Below are positions 40,501-49,800 of a stretch of DNA of 64,000 bases, piece by piece. Under the pieces are notes generated by a model. It saw nothing but the letters and a program-made list of their open reading frames with translations. It had not been told where the DNA came from and made no database searches. This DNA comes from Ascoidea rubescens DSM 1968 (Eukaryota; Ascomycota; Saccharomycetes; Ascoideales; Ascoideaceae): the NCBI RefSeq assembly GCF_001661345.1, contig NW_017962924.1:464353-528352 (forward strand), read 5' to 3'. How positions within the stretch are numbered: position 1 is the first letter of the stretch; each line of letters begins with the position of its first letter. A program made the translations under genes and the position numbers.

Positions 40501-40888
40501 AATGTTTACAAAAACACCACCCATTAAAGAAATTGATGAAGAGAAAAATAACACAGATGACAAAAATAATACAGATGACAAAAATAATACAGATGACAAA
40601 AATAACATAGATGAGAAAGATAATACTAGCAAAGTCGTTTTTAAGGATAAAAATGAAAAAGTTTTAAACTTTAAAAGTGATTTAAGTGGCAATGAAGTAA
40701 TTAAACAAAACATAATTAAAAATCTAGATGAGATTAGTATTGATATTGATGTCAATATCGATACCAATACCGATATGGATAATATTTTTAAAAATGCAAG
40801 TGAGAATGAGAACAAAGAAGAAAATATAAACAAAATTAAAACTGAGAATAGTAGAAAGAGAAAAGTGGATAGTAGTTATGCTATATAA
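36965..40888 (+). CDS. TRZ1: tRNase Z, long form (tRNA 3'-processing endonuclease), enlarged
   Basis: 1,307 aa from the ATG at 36965; the frame is open further upstream but without ATG. It removes 3' trailers from pre-tRNA in nucleus and mitochondria. The N-terminal half starts MFEIKTVVS and has YIFGKVPEGSQR, typical of long tRNase Z. The C-terminal half has TLGTGSALPS, the zinc-binding SHLHADHHLGI (near residue 674), ISYSGDTRP (near 963), LIHEATFDN and LILTHFSQRY. Unusual parts: a poly-Asn tract (about 174-195), a charged insertion between the His motif and the later metal motifs (about 755-915), and a long Asn/Glu/Asp tail with ENVT and NNTDDK repeats. S. cerevisiae Trz1 is 838 aa. The catalytic motifs look intact. 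Confidence 0.95.
37483..37557 (+). repeat. TRZ1: Poly-Asn (AAC/AAT) repeat in TRZ1
   Basis: About nine AAC codons followed by about thirteen AAT codons, giving more than 20 Asn in a row in the N-terminal half. The two homogeneous blocks suggest recent slippage in each. Confidence 0.9.
40552..40611 (+). repeat. TRZ1: 18-bp tandem repeat encoding NNTDDK in TRZ1
   Basis: Three near-perfect 18-bp copies (AATAATACAGATGACAAA type) followed by a degenerate one, in the acidic C-terminal tail. Confidence 0.85.
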
Positions 40889-40995
40889 ATAAAGTTGTGT
40901 AATTTATAATAAAGTAGGTGAAATTGAACATATATTTATTAGCCTTTAAATAAAAAATTGATATTTACAAATGTTAATGGAAATGTAAAGTTTGA

Positions 40996-41640
40996 TCATT
41001 CATCAGAGTAGACATACTTTTTCAACTTTTGATGAATTTCAGCATTGATCTTCTTCTTTTTACCCCAATGGTCCCTGATATAATTCAATCGTTTCATCAT
41101 CTCCCTGTATCTTTTATTACCCACTGTATTTCTAGAAACTAGACCAACAAAAAAGGGACTGCAATTAAATTTTTCAGCTAGCACTTTTCTTGTGTATTTG
41201 TTAGGATCTTTGGAATTTAGTTTAATTATCTCTTTGATTTGCTTTTGGTTCAAGTTATATTTCTTTTCAGAATGATCACCAATCACCGGCATATTGTTGA
41301 TATCTTCCAATGTGTAAGCTGATTCCTCAGTGTATCTTGGATCATTTTTAGGTAAAAATGCATTTGGCGTCAGATCCAATGGCGAAGGAATTGAAGGAGC
41401 AGGAATCCTGTACAACCCAGGTGCCATTTTTGCTGGTTTGAAAGCAGCAGTCTTGTTTCTAAACCTGGAAGGAAAGGTTTTCAAGTGTGTGATGTTGCTT
41501 TGAGCATCTGAAGAAGCATTGTTGGCGCTGTCTGGCTGGGAAGGAAGTTTAGATGAGCCCAGAAAATTAGCCACCCTGGAGGCGGATGAAAACAAACGCC
41601 TCTGCTGAAGCGATACTACTCCGGCACTTTGTCTGAACAT
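40996..41640 (-). CDS. MRPL20: Mitochondrial large ribosomal subunit protein mL58
   Basis: 214 aa. The N terminus (MFRQSAGVVSLQQRRLFSSAS) is a mitochondrial presequence. The body matches yeast Mrpl20: FLPKNDPR, EKKYNLNQKQIKEIIKLN, YTRKVLAEKFNCSPFFVGLVS and HWGKKKKIN. It is a fungal-specific mitoribosome component. The C terminus ends 107 bp from TRZ1, in convergent orientation. It is divergent from PAN6 across 327 bp that carry ATCCGCA motifs. Confidence 0.93.
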   Translation of the reverse strand: MFRQSAGVVSLQQRRLFSSASRVANFLGSSKLPSQPDSANNASSDAQSNITHLKTFPSRFRNKTAAFKPAKMAPGLYRIPAPSIPSPLDLTPNAFLPKNDPRYTEESAYTLEDINNMPVIGDHSEKKYNLNQKQIKEIIKLNSKDPNKYTRKVLAEKFNCSPFFVGLVSRNTVGNKRYREMMKRLNYIRDHWGKKKKINAEIHQKLKKYVYSDE

Positions 41641-41967
41641 GGTAGGATTTGCAGCGGTGTCTTTCTGTTGTTTTTTCAGCTTCCTGTGTTTCCTGTGCTT
41701 CTTCTGCTTCTTCTGAGTCGATTTTTCTCTGAGCTTGGTTTTGTGACCGACGGTGAAAATTCCGCTCCGGATACAGCGGTAAAGTCATCCGCACCGCATC
41801 CGCACACGCGCTCAACTCATCCTCAGCACCGGTTTGCGGATGCGCCCAATCGGGTAATTTCAGTACGATATAAGAAGCGATGAGATTTGGCGAAATATTT
41901 CATGCTGTGCTCGCAATATTGGTGTGGTGCTGGTGGACTGGGGCTGTGAGATAGGCTGCTTCGCAAA
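41641..41967. promoter_or_regulatory. Divergent promoter of MRPL20 and PAN6 with CCGCA motifs
   Basis: 327 bp. ATTCCGCTCCGGATACAGCGG, ATCCGCACCGCATCCGCA and TTTGCGGATGCG occur between 41758 and 41850, the third divergent promoter in the window with this motif family. Confidence 0.5.
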
Positions 41968-42954
41968 ATGACGATTTCTGACTACTATTCCGACGACGAA
42001 GAGTTGTATCTGGTGCTTTTACAGCCTTTGGTGTTGAAGACCATTGACGAAGTGAGAAATTGGAGACTAACTTGTCTCTTCGACAACAAGTCTGTTGGTT
42101 TTGTTCCAACAATGGGTGCATTGCACAATGGTCATATTTCTTTGGTCAACAACTCCTTGAATTCTAACGATAGGACAATTGTTTCGATTTTTGTTAATCC
42201 CTCTCAGTTTGCTCCAACTGAAGACTTAGACTCTTATCCCAAGACTTTCGATCAAGATTTGGAAATTTTATCCAAGCTAAAAAGTTCATACAATAATTTA
42301 ATAACAAGAGTGGACGCTATTTTTTTCCCTTCAGTCAATGAAATCTATCCATCTGGTATTCCCCTAGATGTTGAAAAACAACAGGGTGCTTTTGTATCTG
42401 TGAAAGGTTTAAGTGAGCAATTAGAAGGCAAAACAAGACCGAACTTTTTCAGAGGTGTTTCAACTGTTATAACCAAGTTTTTCAATATAATTACTCCCAC
42501 AAATGTTTATTTTGGTCAAAAGGATATTCAACAAGTTTTGGTTATTAAAAAATTAATCAAAGACTTGATCTACCCGATAAATTTAAATGTTGTCCCCATT
42601 CAAAGAGACCCAGAAACTAACTTGGCATTATCTTCAAGAAACTTGTACTTTGATGCAAAATCAAGAAATTTTGCCTCAATTGTCTATAAATCTTTAAATT
42701 TAATCGAAAATCTATACAAAGAAAACAACATAAAAGACTGTGGCATATTGAAGGAAAAATTTAGTCGATTTCTAAAACCTCATGGTGATTCGGAACTATT
42801 GAAAATCGACTACATTTCAATTGCTGATAAAGAAAACTTGATGGAACTAAATGAGATTGATTCCAATACTGGTGCAATCATAAGCTGTGCGATCTATATT
42901 AAAAACAATCAAGATGGTAAATTCATCAGATTAATTGATAATATCATTGTCTAA
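41968..42954 (+). CDS. PAN6: Pantoate-beta-alanine ligase (pantothenate synthetase)
   Basis: 328 aa. It joins pantoate and beta-alanine with ATP to make pantothenate, the precursor of coenzyme A. Signatures: GFVPTMGALHNGH (ATP HIGH-type loop), SIFVNPSQFAPTEDLDSYP, LEGKTRPNFFRGVSTVI, YFGQKDIQQVLVI and LALSSRNLYF (KMSKS-like). All expected motifs are intact. An acidic N-terminal extension of about 20 residues (SDYYSDDEE) precedes the usual start; one CTG codon is at residue 15. No second metabolic gene lies beside it. Confidence 0.97.
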   Translation: MTISDYYSDDEELYLVLLQPLVLKTIDEVRNWRLTCLFDNKSVGFVPTMGALHNGHISLVNNSLNSNDRTIVSIFVNPSQFAPTEDLDSYPKTFDQDLEILSKLKSSYNNLITRVDAIFFPSVNEIYPSGIPLDVEKQQGAFVSVKGLSEQLEGKTRPNFFRGVSTVITKFFNIITPTNVYFGQKDIQQVLVIKKLIKDLIYPINLNVVPIQRDPETNLALSSRNLYFDAKSRNFASIVYKSLNLIENLYKENNIKDCGILKEKFSRFLKPHGDSELLKIDYISIADKENLMELNEIDSNTGAIISCAIYIKNNQDGKFIRLIDNIIV

Positions 42955-42964
42955 GAAAACAGTT

Positions 42965-43025
42965 TTAACCAGTAATCATAAACTTTTTAGTAATCATAAA
43001 CTTTTTCGTGATTATAAACTTTTAT
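42965..43025 (+). repeat. Threefold direct repeat in the PAN6 3' region
   Basis: Three tandem copies of AATCATAAACTTTTT-type sequence, the third degenerate, follow the PAN6 stop codon. It fills part of the 193-bp gap before the CEX1 stop. Confidence 0.75.
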
Positions 43026-43147
43026 TTTGATTTTACCTGCTTTTTTTTACTTATAACTTTTATACATTATTTATTTTTTTAATTATATATATTAATCGTT
43101 TTATAGAATAAAATTATTATTGATCAACTATAAACTTATTTACCAAG

Positions 43148-46100
43148 TTACCAATTATCTCCCCATCCATCATTTTGAATCTTGGTTTGTAATTTATTAG
43201 TCTTCTTCAATTGCAATCCCTTTTTTCTTGTATTAATGTTAGTAGAATTTATGGAATTATTTGAGCTTCTTGCTTCATTAAATTGACTGTGACTTGGCTT
43301 TTTAGATACAATTGGTTTTCGATTGACTGAACCGAATGTTATATTGTTTTTGTTTCTAGTTAAACTGGAACCAAAAATCGGTTTCCTAATTGATTTACCC
43401 TCGCTTTTAACATCTTCATCTAAAAAATCATCAAAACCTCCCCATAAATCAGTGGAGTCAATTACAATATCTTTTTGTTTAACAATACTCTTTGTCTTGT
43501 TATTGCTAAAAAGATTAGCATTAAAGTCACTGTCCTTATTGGTATGTTTATGAGTAGTAATTGCAGTAGTATTATAATCCAATATATCCAAATCAAGGTC
43601 CAGATCATAATCATATTTATCATTGCTATCACCCTTGATTGTATTATCGTTGTTTAAGTGATTATTAAAATCAAACTTATTATTAAAATTACTATTACTA
43701 TTACTATTAAGATTAGATTTAGTATTAGTGGTAGTGCTGTTAATTGATAAATTGGGCTTTGAAGGATTACTTAATGACAAGTGAACATCTGATGGAGTTG
43801 GTGTTAAATCTCTATTTAATTCCCCATTAATGGTCTTTTCAGTCAATTTATTAATTGCTCCAACCGCTAAATTAAAACCAAAATTTGATAATCCATTTGT
43901 TATATTATAAACACCATTATCACTGTTATTGTTAAGAGCGTTTGTATCTACCATTGCATTACTTCCAATGTTAATATTGTTGTTATTACTAATTTTTTTG
44001 ATATTTATATCGTTAATGTTGTTATTAAATTCATTATTATTGAGATTATCTTGATCAATAACTGGTGGAGGTAATTCTAAAAATTCGCCAGGAACGTATT
44101 TAATTCCATTTAACTCATAATAGTCATTATGAAGAGTTTTATCTTCATTGATAAGTCTTTCATCTTTTTGATCTAGTAATTTCACTTTTTCATTAATTTT
44201 ATTCAAATACAAGTTAAATATTTCATTTGCAAAATTTCTAATTTTATGGTTATTATCTAATAATAAAGGAGCAATTAGTGATAAAATCTTTGAACAGCAA
44301 ATTACAGGGTCAAAAAAGAGTAGACAATTTTTAAGGGAATTTAGAGTTGATATTTTAATTAGAAATTTATTTGAGGAAGTGTCGTTAATTGATTTATTAA
44401 ATGCTATTATTAGGATATTTTGAAAAGAGGTTAAAGTCGATTGAGAAGTGTTTTTATTGTCGTCAATTAGAAATAGGGAGATTTTTTCTAAGATCAAAAT
44501 GGTGTTGATCTTTATGGTTAGGTTATTATCATTTTGTAGTTTGGCCAAGTATTTTAGTAAATCGTTATTGATTTGTTTAATGGATAAAGTTGGTAAGATG
44601 TGAAGAGTTGATTTAAGGGTTTCATTTCTGATTGTTTCGTTTGTATCAGAAAAACCTTTGATTAAGTTATTGAAAACTTTGTTTGAGATATCTGATTTAT
44701 TTAAATCATTGATGTAGAATTTTAAAGAAGTTAATAGAGTTGCTCGAATTAGTCTATTATTTGAGTTGAAGCATAATAAAATGAAAGGAGCAATTAAAAA
44801 TTGATAATAAGATTCGTTGATTTTTTTCAAGTAGTTTGAATAATAAAGAATATAGTATAAGATTATGGGTTTGATTGTGTCATTTTCTTGATTAATTGAT
44901 TTGCTTGAGTTGTAGAGATTGAAAATATGAATTAAATCAGGTAATAATTTGTAGGGGATGTATCTAGATTGGAGTAAGAAAACTGATTCATTTTTATCTG
45001 ATGTTGGTTTATTTGAGCCTATTAAATTTTGTAAAGAATTTAAATAGTTGTATAAAAGATCTAGGTTATTGAATAGATCGATGTTCAATAGGTTCAAGTT
45101 GTTATGGTTTGATATCAATAGGTTTGAATTGAAAAAGGGGGAGTTGTTATTTGATTGAAAGAATTTTGATATTAGTAATCTTGAATTTTGAATTGGGTTT
45201 AATAAACCTTTCAAGTTATTTAGGAATAAACTGGGAAATTTTTTACTGTAATGAAGATTAATTGAGTTGATTAAGTTTGAGAATTGGTTTATGGAAGGGT
45301 TGATTGGGAGGCTGTTTAGTTGATGAGATAATGAAGAAGAGTTATAAGATATTAGGTTCAAGATGAGAATACCAAAGAGATAAGAATCGATTTTCAAGTA
45401 AAAGTTTTTGTTATTGGTATTGGTAAAGTTATTGTTGGTTATTTCAGGTGGTAGTATAATTTTATAATTTTGATTTGAAGAGGTGTCATGAAGATTATAA
45501 TTTTTGTAAATCAAGTTGGAATTATAAGTATTAAATGCAAATGAGGGACTATTGGGAGAATCATTCAAGTTTGACAAGAGTTCAAAGCCAAATAGCTTGA
45601 ATACACCAGATTGGTCTATATAGATTGAATTTGGGAAAATGTTTCCATGGACCGAGCTTGCTTCATTATTAATGAATTTCAAGGAGTTTGAAAGGTTATT
45701 AATTGAGAAAACTAGTTCATCAATTGACAAATGGGTTTTGGTATCATTACTGTTATCACTATTATTGGCATTCTTATTGAATAGGTCTGATAGTGGAGTC
45801 ACTCTTTCAGTTACTATGAATAAGTTGTTTGAGTTATCAAACTCAAAAAAATCGTGAATCTTGATGATGCCAGGCAATTTTATTGTTTTCAATTTCAAAG
45901 CCGAGTTTTTGATCAAAGAGAGATATCTTGCGTTGTCGCTAGCAGCACCAGTGCTGGCATACTCCGAATCGTTGATATTGAACTCGAATATCGAGTATTC
46001 GTTGGGGTGGTTTTCAGTGCTGGAAAAGTCCTTCTTTGTGGAGTTGAAAAGCGAGTAAAACACATTGCTAGAGACGTTTTGGGAGTGGATCTTGTCGTCA

Positions 46101-46165
46101 AAGGAGTAGGGAATGGACCTGCCAGAGGTAAAGCCAGACGAAAAGGCCTTAGTTATGAAGTTCAT
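43148..46165 (-). CDS. CEX1: Cex1/Scy1-like pseudokinase, tRNA export and COPI adaptor
   Basis: 1,005 aa from the ATG at 46165; five codons upstream start with TTG. The N-terminal 300 residues have the Scy1-like kinase fold without catalytic motifs: SFDDKI replaces the Gly loop, VHGNIFPNSIYID stands where the HRD loop would be, and FKLFGFELL where DFG would be. HEAT-repeat helices follow (about 420-660; RATLLTSLKFYINDL, NETIRNETLKSTL). The last third is Asn-rich and disordered. The acidic Trp-rich end (DGWGDNW) is the COPI-binding motif of this family. Cex1 unloads tRNA from exportins at the nuclear pore and tethers COPI. S. cerevisiae Cex1 is 761 aa, so the Asn insertions explain the extra length. 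Confidence 0.9.
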   Translation of the reverse strand: MNFITKAFSSGFTSGRSIPYSFDDKIHSQNVSSNVFYSLFNSTKKDFSSTENHPNEYSIFEFNINDSEYASTGAASDNARYLSLIKNSALKLKTIKLPGIIKIHDFFEFDNSNNLFIVTERVTPLSDLFNKNANNSDNSNDTKTHLSIDELVFSINNLSNSLKFINNEASSVHGNIFPNSIYIDQSGVFKLFGFELLSNLNDSPNSPSFAFNTYNSNLIYKNYNLHDTSSNQNYKIILPPEITNNNFTNTNNKNFYLKIDSYLFGILILNLISYNSSSLSHQLNSLPINPSINQFSNLINSINLHYSKKFPSLFLNNLKGLLNPIQNSRLLISKFFQSNNNSPFFNSNLLISNHNNLNLLNIDLFNNLDLLYNYLNSLQNLIGSNKPTSDKNESVFLLQSRYIPYKLLPDLIHIFNLYNSSKSINQENDTIKPIILYYILYYSNYLKKINESYYQFLIAPFILLCFNSNNRLIRATLLTSLKFYINDLNKSDISNKVFNNLIKGFSDTNETIRNETLKSTLHILPTLSIKQINNDLLKYLAKLQNDNNLTIKINTILILEKISLFLIDDNKNTSQSTLTSFQNILIIAFNKSINDTSSNKFLIKISTLNSLKNCLLFFDPVICCSKILSLIAPLLLDNNHKIRNFANEIFNLYLNKINEKVKLLDQKDERLINEDKTLHNDYYELNGIKYVPGEFLELPPPVIDQDNLNNNEFNNNINDINIKKISNNNNINIGSNAMVDTNALNNNSDNGVYNITNGLSNFGFNLAVGAINKLTEKTINGELNRDLTPTPSDVHLSLSNPSKPNLSINSTTTNTKSNLNSNSNSNFNNKFDFNNHLNNDNTIKGDSNDKYDYDLDLDLDILDYNTTAITTHKHTNKDSDFNANLFSNNKTKSIVKQKDIVIDSTDLWGGFDDFLDEDVKSEGKSIRKPIFGSSLTRNKNNITFGSVNRKPIVSKKPSHSQFNEARSSNNSINSTNINTRKKGLQLKKTNKLQTKIQNDGWGDNW

Positions 46166-46898
46166 GTCGAAGCTGTGCAAAACCTGGTGGCTTCAACAAG
46201 AGTGATTATATCAGTGTCTCTTTTGGGTTGGTCTTAAACACTGATCTGTTACTTCGCAAGAGCCCTATTTGGAACCTATTCAAAGCCCTACTCGCCAGCA
46301 GCACGGCGCGCTTCGGCCGAACCGCGTCGCGGGTTCTGAAGGGGTGCATATGCTTATGCACGCTGTCTACGATGTCTGTGTGTATCTCACCGCGCTATCC
46401 TGCAGCTCCCACCGGCGCGGGTTTTCCAACAAGGCAACTGCCAAATCTCAGATATAACGAGGAGGGCTCATCGTGTGCTGCCTCTGCTTCTGCTGCTTCA
46501 TCTGCTCGTGCTGCTCGTGTTGCTGGTGCTCGTGGGTCTTCTGCTGTGCTGGTGCTGGTGTGTTGCGTTTTGTCAAGGTGGTTATTGTTGCCTGGAGTCT
46601 TCGCTGAGTCTGTCGTTCTTTTGTTTTGTCTGCAACACTATCCAACTTTCTACTTTCCTTAAACCATCCACTCGTTTGATCGAGCTATTAACATCTCAAC
46701 TTCCCTACTCAAGACGTCGCTGTTGTGTCTTCTGTTCTTCTTTCTTTTATATCTACAACTGCTACTCTAACTAACGCTAACTCCTCCAATTTATCAACTT
46801 CATCCAACTTGCTCCTAAATTCATCTACATTCACTTCAAATAATCCCAACAATAGTCCAAACAACGATCTAAACAACAGTCCAGATAATTACAACAAT
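46166..46898. promoter_or_regulatory. Divergent region CEX1 / Asn-rich gene, with a CG-rich block
   Basis: 733 bp. The block at 46297-46335 is very CG-rich (several CGCG and CGGCCG steps) for this genome. From 46692 to 46898 the frame of the downstream gene is open and already Asn/Ser-rich but lacks an ATG, so the true first exon may lie here. No clean donor-acceptor pair was found. Confidence 0.4.
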
Positions 46899-49800
46899 AT
46901 GAATACTGTCAATATTCATTCCTTTCAGGATAATTTCCAAAATCAAATTCATTTTGATAATCCATCATCCTCAAACCAAAATCTAGCTTCAAATCCAATT
47001 CTAAACAATCTGAGTAATGCAATTTTATCAACTAACACCTCTCAACAAATGGTTATTCCCAAACCAATTTTATATCCAAATGAGCTTATCTTGAAGCTAA
47101 CTCCTATCACAAACTGTTTTTTTGATATTCTATTAGACATCGATTCATTGTCAATTCAATATTCAAACTTGATAAAATTTTATCAAAAATTATCAAATGA
47201 TGATTTTGAATTGGACGATAACTATAATCCTACCACTGCTACTACCACTACTACCACTACTAATAATAATAACAATAACAATAACAATAACAACAGCAAC
47301 GATAATAATCATTCTTCTAATACTAACCATAGTTCCAATATCGAGAACGACAACGTAAAATTAAACCAAAATTTAAAAAGTTACCAATTTTGTCTACTAT
47401 ACCTAACAACTCTAAGAATCATCATCATTCCTTACTTGAACTCAAAAACTCCCAAGATTAACTACTCCTTCACCATATCAATAAACAAAATTAAAAAATG
47501 CCATATTGAAAAATTTTACAACATTAATCTCAAAAAACTAAGTTACAACGTCTCAATAATCTTTCCCATTCCTATTTTTATTAATAACAACTTCATCTAT
47601 AACAACTCAATCATTGAACTAAACTCAAACTCAAAAAAAAGAATATCAAATATTGCTTCCCTAATCTCAGCAATAAGATATTCTCACTGTGTAGCAAACA
47701 ATTTACCAATTAAATCTATTAAACCGAATCGTCAATACAATAATGCCACTGCAAACAACACAAATAAAAATGATTACTCAAGTATAGAAATTGGTAATGA
47801 TCTTTTCTTTCACTCTTTAGATCCTAAAATCCAATTCTCAATAAGCAACTACTACAACAAAAATTTATCCACAGATTTAATCAATTACACAAACACCTCC
47901 AATAATAACTCAAACATAAACATCTTATCCAATGATACCACATCCAATTATACTATATCCAACCAACCCTCTGATAACGACATTAATAAACAAAATACCT
48001 ACAGTGATGAATATGACGATGATTATCTACCTTCATATCTAGAATCAGAAACCGCCGTTGGAAACTTCTTTAAACAAATTGGTCTATTAAACCAAATCAT
48101 CATAAAAGATGAAAATTCCCTAAATTATATCAACAATCTTTGTTCAAGAGACAGAATTAATAACTATGATCTAAATAATATAGATGATGATTTCAGACCT
48201 TTTATCTTTATTAAAAAAAAATCTTTTAAATTGGAATACGGCAATTATTACTATAAATTCTTAGCTGAAAATTGTCTAAGATATTCCGAAAGGAATATCG
48301 ATGACATTATCGATTTAATCAACTTAAACTCCTATAAAATTAATACCAACAATACTGGGAATACCATTACAATTAATAACAACAATCATAATAATAACAA
48401 CAACAATAATAATAATAATAATAACAACAACAACAACAACAATAATAATAATAATAATAATAATAATCAACAGAATTTTGCAGAAGATGAAAATGATAAT
48501 GAAATCAGTAATGATAACGATAACGATAAAGAAACTCAAATTAAAACTCAAAATAATAATCAAATTATTAGCGTCACCCAGTCAATTGATCATAAAAATG
48601 ACCAATTTGATATTTTTCATGATGAAAATTTAATAATAAATATGCAAAATAACAATAATAATAACACTACAAATAACATTTCCAATAATAACACAAATAA
48701 TATTTCTAATAATAACACAAATAATATTTCTAATAACAACAATGATGATAATTCTAACAATCAAAGTCATTCCATGACACTTGACCCTTTACAAAGCAAT
48801 AACAATCAAATTTACAATCTAAACACAAGTCAACTGTTTTTTGATTTGACAAATACTTTTTTAAATAACTCGACAATTCGGCGCTATGGCAATACTAATA
48901 ACACTAACAATAATGATAATAACATTAATAATGGTGATAATATCAATAACAACAATGCTAATAGCGATAGCAATAATCTCAATATCGATAACATAAATAC
49001 TAATAGAAATAGAAGCTTCACTTTAGAAACAAATCTTAATATTAATCTCAACCTTAATCTCAATCTGGCTCAAAATTTAAATGGAAAAATAAATCACAAT
49101 ATAAATAATAATACATCGATATCTTCGCCAATGATAAATTCTAACGGATTTGTCAATAATAATTCTAGAATTAATAACACAAAATTTACTTACGAACCCA
49201 AAAATAATGAAAATGAAAATAGCTCCGATTTACTAAATTATATAAACCAAACTAAAAATTTAGTGTACGATAATCCTTATACAGATATTATCAATACAAG
49301 AATATTAATGAATGAAAAAGAAAACAAACAAAAGGAGAAAGAAAAGTTAAAACAACAGGAAAAATTGATCAAGAAGGAGAAACTCATTAAAAACCAAAAT
49401 AGAATTAAAATTAAAATCAAAAATAAATCAAGAAATAAAACTAAATTTAAAAATAAAAATAAATTAGATATTACAAATTCTAACATTGAAAATATTTCAA
49501 TCAATGATAACCAGTCAATTTCTACAACTGATTTTTTAAATTTTAATAATAATTATCATAACAATAATCATAACAGTAATACTATTAACAATAATAACAA
49601 CAATAATAACAATAACAATCACAACAATGGTGATAATCATTTTTCAAAAAGTAATAGCAAATTGTCATTAGATATTCATAGAAAGCTATCTTTCGATATA
49701 ATGGGTAGTATCAATAATTTCAGTCATAATCATGTTTATAATCATGTTCATAATCATAATAACAATGATAATGCCAGTATTAATCACAGTATTAGAACTA

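Noticed and set aside
46228-46774. Forward frames of 144 and 99 codons in the CEX1/Asn-rich promoter
   Set aside because: Low-complexity Ala/Ser or Leu runs from a CTG/GCT-rich stretch, non-ATG starts, mutually overlapping.
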